The position numbers and the translations under genes are program-made. Positions 50,612 through 59,223 of a DNA stretch of 64,000 bases are shown in pieces (positions within the stretch are counted from its first letter, which is position 1; every line of letters starts with the position of its first letter). The stretch is from positions 1 to 64,000 of the forward strand of contig JAEZWW010000103.1 of assembly GCA_023442945.1 (NCBI GenBank), written 5' to 3'. This DNA is from Pseudomonadota bacterium. GTDB lineage: Bacteria; Pseudomonadota; Gammaproteobacteria; Burkholderiales; Burkholderiaceae_C. The notes beneath the pieces were generated by a model. It was not told where the DNA came from, made no database searches, and worked only from the letters and a program-made list of their open reading frames with translations.

Positions 50612-51270
50612 CGCTTGGCTCCCTTGGCGGGGTGGTCGCCGCCGGGGCACAGCGGGTCGAGGTGGCGGGCGAAGTGCTCGGCAGCCAGCTCCAGCTCGAG
50701 GATGTAGCCGTCGACGCGGGCGCGGAAGTAGCGCCAGAAGATCAGCGCCGGAATCGCCACGATCAGGCCGAACGCGGTGTTGTACAGCGCGATCGAGATG
50801 CCGTGCGCCAGCTGCGCCGGGTTGCCGCCGGACAGCGAGCCGCTGGGCGCCTGCGAGCCGAAGATCTCGATCATGCCGATCACCGTGCCGAGCAGGCCCA
50901 GCAGCGGCGCGGCCGAGGCGATGGTGGCCAGCGCGGGCAAAAAGCGCTCCAGCCGGTGCGCGACCTTGCGGCCGGCCGCTTCCATGGCGGCACGCATCTC
51001 GTCGGGCGTGCAGCGCGGGTTGTTGTTGATGGCGCGCCAGCCCGAAGCCAGCACTTCGCCCAGGGCCGAATGCTGGGCCAGCTGGTTGACGGTGTCGGGG
51101 TTGGGCACGCTGTCGCGCGACACGCCGATGGCTTCGTCCAGCAGGCCGGGGGTGATGACGCGGCTGGATTTGAGCTTGATGAAGCGCTCAATAACGAAGG
51201 CCAGCGCCAGGATGGAACACAGGATCAGCGGCCAAATCGGCCAGCCAGCGGCTTGTATGATCGAAAGCAA
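50608..51270 (-). CDS. exbB: MotA/TolQ/ExbB proton-channel protein
   Basis: A 220-residue inner-membrane protein with three helices (about 8-27, 112-135, 155-178). AHRLERFLPALATIASAAPLLGLLGTVIGMI is the conserved channel segment. A TTG start at 51270 fits: GGAG lies eight bases upstream and the resulting N-terminus, MLSIIQAAGWPIWP, matches the family; an upstream start at 51300 is possible. First gene of the envelope cluster, coupled to exbD. Confidence 0.9.
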   Translation of the reverse strand: MLSIIQAAGWPIWPLILCSILALAFVIERFIKLKSSRVITPGLLDEAIGVSRDSVPNPDTVNQLAQHSALGEVLASGWRAINNNPRCTPDEMRAAMEAAGRKVAHRLERFLPALATIASAAPLLGLLGTVIGMIEIFGSQAPSGSLSGGNPAQLAHGISIALYNTAFGLIVAIPALIFWRYFRARVDGYILELELAAEHFARHLDPLCPGGDHPAKGAKR

Positions 51271-51679
51271 GGGTGGTTCTCCGCCGGCGCAGCGGTTCAA
51301 AGCCCCTCGGGCGCCGCGCCATGGTTCTCAGGAATGCGGGCGATTATGACCCAGCCCCCGGCCGCGCCAACGCGCGCGGCAACGTGGCTGCCCAGGGTGT
51401 GGGGCGGGCGTCACAGCGATCTGCCGCCCGGCGGCGGTTGCCCACACACAGATTCTGTGGATAACTTTGTGCAAAAACCTCCTCGGGTACCGCCAGAGCC
51501 GCGTGAATACGGTGTTTTTGACAGATTGATGAACGATTGAGCAGAAAAAATCTCAATGAAATCAATAACTTGCACCAGGCAGTGGGCGTTTCGGGCGTTT
51601 CTGAGGGGTGTTTTGACCGCTGGCCAGCCGCTGTGGAGTAGTGGCGCGGCCTGGGCCGCCAAAAGCGCCGGAAAACCGC
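51271..51679. other. Divergent exbB-xseA promoter region
   Basis: A 409-bp spacer without a gene. It contains a perfect consensus DnaA box (TGTGGATAA, 51456-51464, minus-strand TTATCCACA) and a TTGACA at 51518-51523 without a good -10 partner. A single DnaA box does not make an origin. Promoters for both divergent genes must be here. Confidence 0.5.
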
Positions 51680-53095
51680 ATGGAACCTGACTTTTTCACG
51701 CCGCGTGCCGCCGCGGCGCCACGCATCTGGCCAGTGGGCGCGCTGACCCGCGCCATCGCTGACGCGCTGGAGGCGCGCTTCAACCCGGTCGCCGTGCGCG
51801 GCGAGATTTCGGGCTTCACCCGCGCGGCCAGCGGGCACTGCTACTTTTCACTGAAAGACGAAGCCGGTCAGCTGCGCTGCGCCATGTTCCGCCGCGCTGC
51901 CGGGCTGCTCAACTTCAACCCGCGCGAGGGCGACCAGGTCGAGGTGCGCGGGCGCGTGGCGGTGTACGAGCCGCGCGGCGACCTGCAGCTGGTGGTCGAA
52001 GCCATGCAGCGGGCGGGCCAGGGCGCGCTGTTCGAGCAGTTCCTGCGCCTCAAGGCCCAGCTGGAGGCCGAAGGCCTGTTCCACCCCGAGCGCAAGCGCC
52101 CGCTGCCCGAGGCGCCGCGCGCCATCGGCGTGGTCACCTCGCTGGCGGCCGCCGCGTTGCACGACGTGCTGACGGCGCTGGCGCGGCGTGTGCCGCACAT
52201 CCCGGTGGTGGTCGTGCCGGCGGCGGTGCAGGGCGCGGGGGCGCCGGAAGAGCTGCGCCGGGCGCTATCAAAATTGTATCTGACCGCGCAATCAGCTGTA
52301 AGGCCAGAGGGCGATTGGGCTCAAAAAACCGGCCTGGGCGCCGTGCCCGTCGACGTGATCCTGCTGGTGCGCGGCGGCGGCTCGATCGAAGACCTGTGGG
52401 CCTTCAACGACGAGCGCCTGGCGCGCACCCTCGCCGCCAGCCCGGTGCCGCTCATCAGCGGCGTGGGGCACGAAACGGACTTCACCATCGCCGACTTCGT
52501 GGCGGACCTGCGCGCGCCCACGCCCACCGCCGCGGCGGAGCTGGTCAGCGTGCCGCGCGCCCAGCGCCTGGCCGATGTCGATGCGCTGGCCGAGCGCCTG
52601 ACCCGCGCCCTGCGCCGCCGTCTGGACGCCGAAGCCCAGCGCCTGGACTGGTTGGCCGGGCGCCTGAGCCGCCCGTCCGACGCGGTCGCCAGCGAACGCC
52701 TGCGCCTGGACCGCCAGGCCCAGCGCCTGCGCCACGCCCTGGCGCTGCGGCTGGAGCGCGAAGGCGCGCGCCTGGCCCAGTTGCAGGACCGCCTGCCGCG
52801 CCCGCTGGCGCCGCGCCTGGCGGCCGAACAGCAGCGCCTGGCACGCCTGGCCGAACGCCTGCCCGCCGCCGTTACGCGCCAGGGCACGGCCGCGCACGAG
52901 CGCCTGGAACGTGCGGCGCTGCGCTTGGCCGCGCTCGACCCGCAGCGCGTGCTGGAGCGCGGCTACGCCTGGCTCGAAGCGGCCGACGGCCGGCCCGTGA
53001 CGCACGCCGCCGACACGCACGCCGGGCAGGCGCTGACCGCCACCCTTGCGGACGGCAAGGTTGATCTCAGCGTCGTCACACCCCGGCCGCGCTGA
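51680..53095 (+). CDS. xseA: Exodeoxyribonuclease VII large subunit with in-frame repeat
   Basis: Large subunit of the single-strand exonuclease VII, 471 residues. The N-terminal OB fold (about 14-110; VRGEISGFTRAASGHCYFSLKD) binds DNA; the catalytic domain has GVVTSLAAAALHDV, VVVPAAVQGAGAPEELRRAL, VRGGGSIEDLWAFNDE and GVGHETDFTIAD; a C-terminal coiled coil rich in Arg/Leu follows. Between RRAL and DVILLVRGGGS, where E. coli has about a dozen residues, about 21 extra residues (196-217) are encoded by the dispersed repeat at 52263-52328, in frame and without a stop. Confidence 0.93.
   Translation: MEPDFFTPRAAAAPRIWPVGALTRAIADALEARFNPVAVRGEISGFTRAASGHCYFSLKDEAGQLRCAMFRRAAGLLNFNPREGDQVEVRGRVAVYEPRGDLQLVVEAMQRAGQGALFEQFLRLKAQLEAEGLFHPERKRPLPEAPRAIGVVTSLAAAALHDVLTALARRVPHIPVVVVPAAVQGAGAPEELRRALSKLYLTAQSAVRPEGDWAQKTGLGAVPVDVILLVRGGGSIEDLWAFNDERLARTLAASPVPLISGVGHETDFTIADFVADLRAPTPTAAAELVSVPRAQRLADVDALAERLTRALRRRLDAEAQRLDWLAGRLSRPSDAVASERLRLDRQAQRLRHALALRLEREGARLAQLQDRLPRPLAPRLAAEQQRLARLAERLPAAVTRQGTAAHERLERAALRLAALDPQRVLERGYAWLEAADGRPVTHAADTHAGQALTATLADGKVDLSVVTPRPR
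52263..52328 (+). repeat. Dispersed repeat, copy 13, inside xseA coding sequence
   Basis: Plus orientation: GCTATCAAAATTGTATC, TGACCGCGCA, ATCAGC, TGTAAGGCCAGAGGGCG, CTCAAAAA. It keeps the xseA frame open and encodes SKLYLTAQSAVRPEGDWAQK-like sequence at residues 197-216. Confidence 0.9.
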
Positions 53096-53175
53096 CTTCC
53101 TACAATCGATCGGACGAGGGGCGGCCTATGATGGTCGCTTCGCCGATCAACCACCCACGACAAGAGGACACCCAC

Positions 53176-53757
53176 ATGGAACGCACCCTGCCGCCGCTGC
53201 CTTACGCACACGATGCCCTGGCCCCGGCCTACAGCAAGGAAACGCTGGAATACCACCACGACAAGCACCACAAGGCCTACGTGGACAAGCTCAACGAGCT
53301 GCAAAAAGGCACCGAGTTCGAAAACATGGAACTCGAAGACGTGATCAAGAAGTCCAGCGGTGGCATCTACAACCAGGCCGCCCAGATCTGGAACCACACC
53401 TTCTTCTGGAACTGCATGAAGCCCAACGGCGGCGGCGAGCCCACCGGCGCCCTGGCCGACGCCATCAACAAGAAGTGGGGCAGCTACGCCGACTTCAAAA
53501 AGGCTTTCGTCACCAGCGCCGTGGGCAACTTCGGCTCCGGCTGGACCTGGCTGGTCAAGAAGGCCGACGGCAGCGTTGACATCGTCAACATGGGCGCCGC
53601 CGGCACCCCGCTGACCACCGGTGACACGCCCGTGTTCACCGTCGACGTGTGGGAACACGCGTACTACATCGACTACCGCAACCTGCGCCAGAAGTTCGTC
53701 GAGACCTACCTCGACAAACTGGCCAACTGGGACTTCGCGGCCAAGAACTTCGGCTGA
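53176..53757 (+). CDS. sodB: Iron superoxide dismutase
   Basis: A 193-residue enzyme converting superoxide to peroxide and oxygen. Metal ligands are His27 (YHHDKHH), His74 (IWNHTFFW), Asp157 and His161 (DVWEHAYY). Gln70 in AAQIWNHTF is the Fe-type second-sphere residue. No signal peptide, so cytoplasmic. The start at 53176 follows AAGAGGA. It ends in its own terminator. Confidence 0.95.
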   Translation: MERTLPPLPYAHDALAPAYSKETLEYHHDKHHKAYVDKLNELQKGTEFENMELEDVIKKSSGGIYNQAAQIWNHTFFWNCMKPNGGGEPTGALADAINKKWGSYADFKKAFVTSAVGNFGSGWTWLVKKADGSVDIVNMGAAGTPLTTGDTPVFTVDVWEHAYYIDYRNLRQKFVETYLDKLANWDFAAKNFG

Positions 53758-53776
53758 TCGCCGCGCTTCTGTCTGC

Positions 53777-53802
53777 AAAAGCCACCTTCGGGTGGCTTTT
53801 TT
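53777..53802 (+). terminator. sodB terminator
   Basis: Arms AAAAGCCACC (53777-53786) and GGTGGCTTTT (53791-53800) with a stable TTCG tetraloop and a T run. Confidence 0.93.
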
Positions 53803-54138
53803 CATGGTCGCGCGGGTTGGGCTTTGCGTGAATACGCGCCTTGCGCGCCGCGTCGGGCGTTGTCCATCGCCCCTCGGCGCAGGGCACCGGCAGTGAACGA
53901 ACGCGTGGGCCGTTGGCGCGCGAACCGCCGCTTGGCGCCCGCCAACTGCGCGCTTCTTGCGCCAGGTGAACAAAATAGTTCGGCCGAATTCCGCATGGCG
54001 GGAAATCGTTGCGTAATTGGGGATTTCCCCAGCCGCCGGCACAGCACAATCGGGGATGACCGTCCGGGCCGGCGCCACCAGGCACCCCGGTGGGCGCCCC
54101 TGCCCGGGCACGGCATCCCAACATCCAAGGAGAGACAG
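53803..54138. other. Leader region of the monomeric isocitrate dehydrogenase gene
   Basis: No gene is seen. It holds an 8-bp inverted repeat GGGAAATC (54000-54007) / GATTTCCC (54022-54029) that could be an operator or leader hairpin for the gene starting at 54139. The frame of that gene extends upstream but without similarity. Confidence 0.45.
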
Positions 54139-56373
54139 ATGAGCACCCAGCAACCCACCATCATCTACACCCTGACCGACGAGGCGCCGCGCCTGGCCAC
54201 CGCTTCGCTGCTGCCGATCGTGCGCAGCTTCGCCAAGGTCGCGGGCATCGACATGCAGACCAGCGACATCTCGGTGGCTGGCCGCATCCTGGGCCAGTTC
54301 CCCGAAGCGCTGACCGAAGCCCAGCGCGTGCCCGACAACCTGTCGGAGCTGGGCAAGCTGACGCTCAAGCCCGAAGCCAACATCATCAAGCTGCCCAACA
54401 TCAGCGCGTCCGTGGCCCAGCTGAAGGCGGCCATCAAGGAGCTGCAGGACAAGGGCTACAAGGTGCCCGACTTCCCGGAGAACCCCAAGGACGACAAGGA
54501 AAAGGACATCCGCGCGCGCTACAACAAGTGCATCGGCTCGGCCGTGAACCCGGTGCTGCGTGAAGGCAACTCCGACCGCCGCGCGCCACGCGCCGTCAAG
54601 GAATACGCGCGCAAGCACCCGCACAGCATGGGCGAGTGGAGCCAGGCGTCGCGCTCGCACGTGTCGCACATGCACGGCGGCGACTTCTACCACGGTGAGA
54701 AGTCGATGACGCTGGACCGCGCGCGCGACGTCAAGATGGAGCTGATCACCAAGAGCGGCAAGGCCATCGTGCTCAAACCCAAGGTCGCGCTGAAGGACCG
54801 CGAAGTCATCGACTCGATGTTCATGAGCAAGAAGGCGCTGATGGCCTTCTACGAGAAAGAGATCGCCGACGCCTACAAAACCGGCGTGATGTTCTCGCTG
54901 CACGTGAAGGCGACGATGATGAAGGTGTCGCACCCCATCGTATTCGGCCACTGCGTGCGCATCTTCTACAAGGAGGCGTTTGAAAAGCACGCCAAGACCT
55001 TTGAAGAGCTGGGCGTGAACGTCAACAACGGCATGATCGATCTGTACAACAAGATCGCCGACCTGCCGCAAAGCCAGCAGGACGAGATCAAGCGCGACCT
55101 GCACGCCTGCCACGAACACCGGCCCGAGCTGGCCATGGTCGATTCGTCCAAGGGCATCACCAACTTCCATTCGCCCAACGACGTGATCGTGGACGCGTCC
55201 ATGCCGGCCATGATCCGCAACAGCGGCAAGATGTACGGCGCCGACGGCCGCCTGAAGGACGTGAAGGCCGTGATGCCCGAGTCGACCTTCGCCCGCATCT
55301 ACCAGGAGATGATCAACTTCTGCAAATGGCACGGCGCCTTCGACCCCAAGACCATGGGCACCGTGCCCAACGTCGGCCTGATGGCCCAGCAGGCCGAGGA
55401 ATACGGCAGCCACGACAAGACCTTCGAGATCCCCGAAGACGGCGTGGCCAACATCACCGACCTGGACACGGGCGAAGTGCTGATGAGCCAGAACGTGGAG
55501 CAAGGCGACATCTGGCGCATGTGCCAGACCAAGGACGCCGCCATCCGCGACTGGGTCAAGCTGGCCGTCACGCGCGCACGCAACTCGGGCATGCCGGTGG
55601 TGTTCTGGCTGGACGCCTACCGCCCGCACGAGAAGGAGCTGATCACCAAGGTGCGCATGTACCTGCACGAGCACGACATCAGCGGCCTGGACATCCAGAT
55701 CATGAGCCAGGTGCGCGCCATGCGTTACACGCTGGAGCGCGTGATCCGCGGCCAGGACACCATCAGCGCCACCGGCAACATCCTGCGCGACTACCTGACC
55801 GACCTGTTCCCGATCATGGAGCTGGGCACCAGCGCCAAGATGCTGTCCATCGTGCCGCTGATGGCCGGCGGCGGCATGTACGAAACGGGTGCCGGCGGCT
55901 CGGCCCCCAAGCACGTTCAGCAGCTGGTCGAAGAAAACCACCTGCGCTGGGATTCGCTGGGGGAATTCCTGGCTCTGGCCGTCAGCCTGGAAGAGCTGGG
56001 CATCAAGGAAAACAACGCCCGCGCCAAGCTGCTGGCCAAGGCGCTGGACGCCGCCACCGGCAAGCTGCTGGACAACAACAAGGGCCCGAGCCCCAAGACC
56101 GGCCAGCTGGACAACCGCGGCAGCCACTTTTACCTGGCGCTGTACTGGGCGCAGGCCCTGGCCGATCAAAAGGAAGACGCCGAACTGGCCAAAGTGTTCG
56201 CGCCGGTCGCCAAGCAACTGGCCGACAACGAAGCCAAGATCGTCGACGAACTGGCCGCCGTGCAGGGCCAGCCGGCCGACATCGGCGGTTACTACCTGCT
56301 GGACGAGGCCAAGCTCGACCAGGTCATGCGCCCCAGCGCCACGCTGAACGCTGCGCTGGCCAAGCTGGGCTGA
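54139..56373 (+). CDS. icd: Monomeric NADP-dependent isocitrate dehydrogenase
   Basis: A 744-residue enzyme oxidising isocitrate to 2-oxoglutarate with NADP. It follows the Azotobacter vinelandii monomeric IDH closely as I recall it: IIYTLTDEAP, GSAVNPVLREGNSDRRAP, ARKHPHSMG, HLKATMMKVS-like HVKATMMKVS, GTVPNVGLMAQ and AEEYGSHDKTF, DYLTDLFPIMELGTSAKMLS. The start at 54139 has AAGGAGA upstream. It is unrelated in sequence to the dimeric IDH at 62715, so the strain has both isozymes. Confidence 0.96.
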   Translation: MSTQQPTIIYTLTDEAPRLATASLLPIVRSFAKVAGIDMQTSDISVAGRILGQFPEALTEAQRVPDNLSELGKLTLKPEANIIKLPNISASVAQLKAAIKELQDKGYKVPDFPENPKDDKEKDIRARYNKCIGSAVNPVLREGNSDRRAPRAVKEYARKHPHSMGEWSQASRSHVSHMHGGDFYHGEKSMTLDRARDVKMELITKSGKAIVLKPKVALKDREVIDSMFMSKKALMAFYEKEIADAYKTGVMFSLHVKATMMKVSHPIVFGHCVRIFYKEAFEKHAKTFEELGVNVNNGMIDLYNKIADLPQSQQDEIKRDLHACHEHRPELAMVDSSKGITNFHSPNDVIVDASMPAMIRNSGKMYGADGRLKDVKAVMPESTFARIYQEMINFCKWHGAFDPKTMGTVPNVGLMAQQAEEYGSHDKTFEIPEDGVANITDLDTGEVLMSQNVEQGDIWRMCQTKDAAIRDWVKLAVTRARNSGMPVVFWLDAYRPHEKELITKVRMYLHEHDISGLDIQIMSQVRAMRYTLERVIRGQDTISATGNILRDYLTDLFPIMELGTSAKMLSIVPLMAGGGMYETGAGGSAPKHVQQLVEENHLRWDSLGEFLALAVSLEELGIKENNARAKLLAKALDAATGKLLDNNKGPSPKTGQLDNRGSHFYLALYWAQALADQKEDAELAKVFAPVAKQLADNEAKIVDELAAVQGQPADIGGYYLLDEAKLDQVMRPSATLNAALAKLG

Positions 56374-56451
56374 TGCGCTGAGGCAGTGCGTCGCCCGAGG
56401 GCGGCGCGCGCGCTTCGTGCCGTCACACGGGTCGCGTCGGCCCGCCAAAAG

Positions 56452-56486
56452 AAAAGCCCACCGTCCTTCTGACGGTGGGCTTTTTT
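56452..56486 (+). terminator. Terminator of the monomeric IDH gene
   Basis: A perfect 14-bp stem (56452-56465 with 56471-56484), CTTCT loop and T run. A dispersed repeat begins at its end. Confidence 0.94.
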
Positions 56487-56550
56487 CATGAAGAATCGGC
56501 CTCTGGCCCTACAGCAGATTGCGCGGGCAGCTACTCAATCAATAGCGCAT
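56485..56550 (-). repeat. Dispersed repeat, copy 14
   Basis: Minus orientation: CTATTGATTGAGTAGC, TGCCCGCGCA, ATCTGC, TGTAGGGCCAGAGGCC, GATTCTTCATGAA. It lies between two convergent genes, IDH and cydB. Confidence 0.9.
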
Positions 56551-56591
56551 CGTCAGCGCGAGGAACGCGCAAGGCCGTGCCCCGATGGCGC

Positions 56592-57626
56592 TCAGTGGTA
56601 GCCCGCGTCGGCCGCCACCTTGCCTTGGAACACCTTGTACGACCAGCTGGTGTAGCCCAGGATCAGTGGCAGCAGGAACACCAGGCCCCACAGCACAAAG
56701 CCTTGCGACTGCGGCGGTGCCGCGGCCGCCCAGATCGTCAGCGACGGCGGCACGATGTACGGCCACATGCCCAGCACCAGGCCCACAAAGCCCAGGCCGA
56801 ACAGCGCCATGGTCCAGATGAAGGGGCGCGCATCGTGCGCGGCCGGCCGGTCCGGAGTGGCCAGGGCGGCATCGCGCCACAGCAGCCACGCCACCCACAG
56901 CGTGAGGATCGGCACCGGCGACAGCCACAGGAAGTTGTAGCCGTCAAACCAGCGCGCCATCAACCGCGATTCCAAAAACGGCAGGCTGACGCTGACCGCC
57001 AGCATCGCCACCAGCACACCCACCACCAGGGGCCGCGCCAGCTGGCGCGCCCGCACGTGCAAGGCGCCTTCGGTCTTCAGAATCAGCCAGCCCGCGCCCA
57101 GCAGCGCGTAGCCCACGACCAGCGCCACCCCGGTCAACAACGCAAACGGGTTGACCCAGTCGAAGGTGCCGCCCACGTAATAGCCGTTGGTCAGCGGCAG
57201 CCCTTGCACCAGCGAGCCCAGGATCACGCCCTGGAAGAACGTGGCGACGATGGAGCCGACGCTGAACGCCGCGCCCCAGGCGCGCCGGGCGAAGCCGTAG
57301 CCTTTGAAGCGGAATTCGAACGCCACGCCGCGAAACACCAGCGCCAGCACCATCAGCAGCACCGGCAGGTACAGCGCCGACAGCACTACGGCGTAGGCGC
57401 GCGGGAAGGCCGCCATCAGCCCGGCGCCGCCCAGCACCAGCCAGGTTTCGTTGCCGTCCCAGATCGGGGCGGCGGTGTTCATCATGTGGTCCAGCTGATC
57501 GCCGCCCTGCGCCGCCGGGGCCAGGATGCCCAGACCGAGCACGAAGCCGTCCAGCAACACGTACATCAAGACGGCAAAGCCGATGACGCCCAGCCACACC
57601 ACGGGCAACCAGGTGCTGGCGTTCAT
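56592..57626 (-). CDS. cydB: Cytochrome bd-type quinol oxidase subunit II
   Basis: A 344-residue polytopic membrane protein with about nine helices. LLDGFVLGLGIL and WDGNETWLVLGGAGLMAAFP near the N-terminus are the CydB signatures (haem-environment Trp/Asn region). AAGGAGAG precedes the start, which overlaps the cydA stop. No cydX-like small gene is seen after it. Confidence 0.95.
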   Translation of the reverse strand: MNASTWLPVVWLGVIGFAVLMYVLLDGFVLGLGILAPAAQGGDQLDHMMNTAAPIWDGNETWLVLGGAGLMAAFPRAYAVVLSALYLPVLLMVLALVFRGVAFEFRFKGYGFARRAWGAAFSVGSIVATFFQGVILGSLVQGLPLTNGYYVGGTFDWVNPFALLTGVALVVGYALLGAGWLILKTEGALHVRARQLARPLVVGVLVAMLAVSVSLPFLESRLMARWFDGYNFLWLSPVPILTLWVAWLLWRDAALATPDRPAAHDARPFIWTMALFGLGFVGLVLGMWPYIVPPSLTIWAAAAPPQSQGFVLWGLVFLLPLILGYTSWSYKVFQGKVAADAGYH

Positions 57627-59041
57627 GGCGCTCTCCTTTCGTCGATGTCCTCGGCGTCGGCGGCAGACAGCGGCCGCGCCGGCGTCTTGGTCACGCCCGA
57701 GCCCGTTTGCTGTGGCGCGGGCTCGTGCGGCTGCGGCCCCTTGCGCAGCAGGCGCAGCAAATACCAGATGCCGGCGCCGAAGATGACGGCGTACACCGTG
57801 GCGTAGCTGGCCAGTGAGGTCACGACCTCCTGCCTCGTCAGGTGCGGGCTGACCGCATCGCGTGTGCGCAGCAGGCCGTACACCACCCAGGGCTGGCGGC
57901 CGATCTCGGTCACCCACCAGCCGGCCAGCAGCGCAACAAAGCCCGTGGGCGCCATCCAGCGCCAGGCGTTCAGCAGCCAGGGCGCCTTGGTCAGCCAGCC
58001 GCGCCACCAGGCCCAGGCCGACAAGGCCACCAACAGCAGCATCAGCACGCCCAGGCCGACCATGACGCGGAAGGCAAAGAACACCGGCGCCACCGGCGGC
58101 CGGTCTTCCGGCGCGACCGAGGTCAGCGGCGGGATGTCGCCGTCCCAGGTGTGCGTGAGGATCAGGCTGCCGACGTGCGGGAGGGCGATTTCGAACAGGT
58201 TGCGTTCATTGGCCTGGTCGGGCCACGCGAACAGGATCAAAGGCACGCCATCGCCAGGCGGCTCGGAATGCCAGTGGGCTTCCATCGCGGCGACTTTCAC
58301 CGGCTGGTGTTCCAGCGTGTTCAGCCCGTGCTGGTCACCCACCAGGATCTGCAAAGGCACGGCGATCGCGCCAAAGGCCACCGCCAGCTTGAGCATGCGC
58401 GTGGCGGCCGGCACGTGCACGCCGCGGCGGATGTTCCAGGCGGCCGTGCCGCCGATCACCATGCAGGTGGTGATGAAGGCGGCCAGCACCATGTGCGGCA
58501 GGCGGTAGAAGAAGGAGGGGTTGAAGATGATCGACGCCCAGCTTTCCGGCACAAAGACGCCGTCGACCAGCACATGGCCCTGTGGCGTGTGCATCCAGCT
58601 GATGGCGGCAATGATCCAGAAGGTCGAGATCAGCGTGCCCAGCGCCACCATGCAGGTGCAGAAGAAATGCACGGCCGGTTTGACGCGGTTCTGGCCGAAC
58701 AGCATGACGCCGAGAAAGCCCGCCTCGAGGAAGAAGGCGGTCAGCACCTCGTAGCTGAGCAACGGGCCGAGGATGTTGCCGGCGCGGGTCGACAGCTCGG
58801 CCCAGTTGGTGCCGAACTGGAAGCTCATCACGATGCCGGACACCACCCCCATGCCGAAGGAAATGGCGAAGACCTTGAGCCAGAAGCGGTACAGGTCCAT
58901 CCACAGGGCGTCGCGCGTGCGCAGCCAGCGCCATTCCAGAAACATCAACCAACTGGCCAGCCCAATCGTGAAGGCCGGGAAAAGGATGTGAAACGAAATC
59001 ACGAACCCGAACTGAATGCGCGACAGCAGCAGGACGTCCAT
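57623..59041 (-). CDS. cydA: Cytochrome bd-type quinol oxidase subunit I (CIO-like)
   Basis: A 472-residue haem-bearing subunit that oxidises quinol and reduces oxygen to water without proton pumping. The N-terminus LLSRIQFGFVISFHILFPAFTIG holds the haem b595 His; GQPW-type GRQPWVVYGLLRT is present. The Q-loop is short and the total length is below the 520 of E. coli CydA, as in cyanide-insensitive oxidases (CioA). The DASS gene is divergent, 182 bp away. Confidence 0.94.
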   Translation of the reverse strand: MDVLLLSRIQFGFVISFHILFPAFTIGLASWLMFLEWRWLRTRDALWMDLYRFWLKVFAISFGMGVVSGIVMSFQFGTNWAELSTRAGNILGPLLSYEVLTAFFLEAGFLGVMLFGQNRVKPAVHFFCTCMVALGTLISTFWIIAAISWMHTPQGHVLVDGVFVPESWASIIFNPSFFYRLPHMVLAAFITTCMVIGGTAAWNIRRGVHVPAATRMLKLAVAFGAIAVPLQILVGDQHGLNTLEHQPVKVAAMEAHWHSEPPGDGVPLILFAWPDQANERNLFEIALPHVGSLILTHTWDGDIPPLTSVAPEDRPPVAPVFFAFRVMVGLGVLMLLLVALSAWAWWRGWLTKAPWLLNAWRWMAPTGFVALLAGWWVTEIGRQPWVVYGLLRTRDAVSPHLTRQEVVTSLASYATVYAVIFGAGIWYLLRLLRKGPQPHEPAPQQTGSGVTKTPARPLSAADAEDIDERRAP

Positions 59042-59223
59042 AGCGGGATTCTTGGGGAATTCCGCCACCGGCTGATGTAGGTCGACCCCGATAAGTTGGT
59101 TTGTGACAGTGTGCATCCGCCCTTGATCCGAATCAAGGGATAACCCTAGGTGACATGCCAGTATCAGGCGAGTAGGCGGCCGCGCCAACGCGGTCCGCCA
59201 GATGCCCGAGAAAGGATGTTCAC

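Noticed and set aside
51456..51464. Perfect DnaA box upstream of xseA, possible replication origin
   Set aside because: Only one box was found, with no AT-rich unwinding region and no dnaA/dnaN or gidA neighbours.
52963..56448. A very long minus-strand open frame (about 1,160 codons) opposite the monomeric IDH and sodB genes
   Set aside because: It is the antisense shadow of GC-rich coding sequence; the plus strand encodes clearly recognisable enzymes and terminators interrupt the frame's span.
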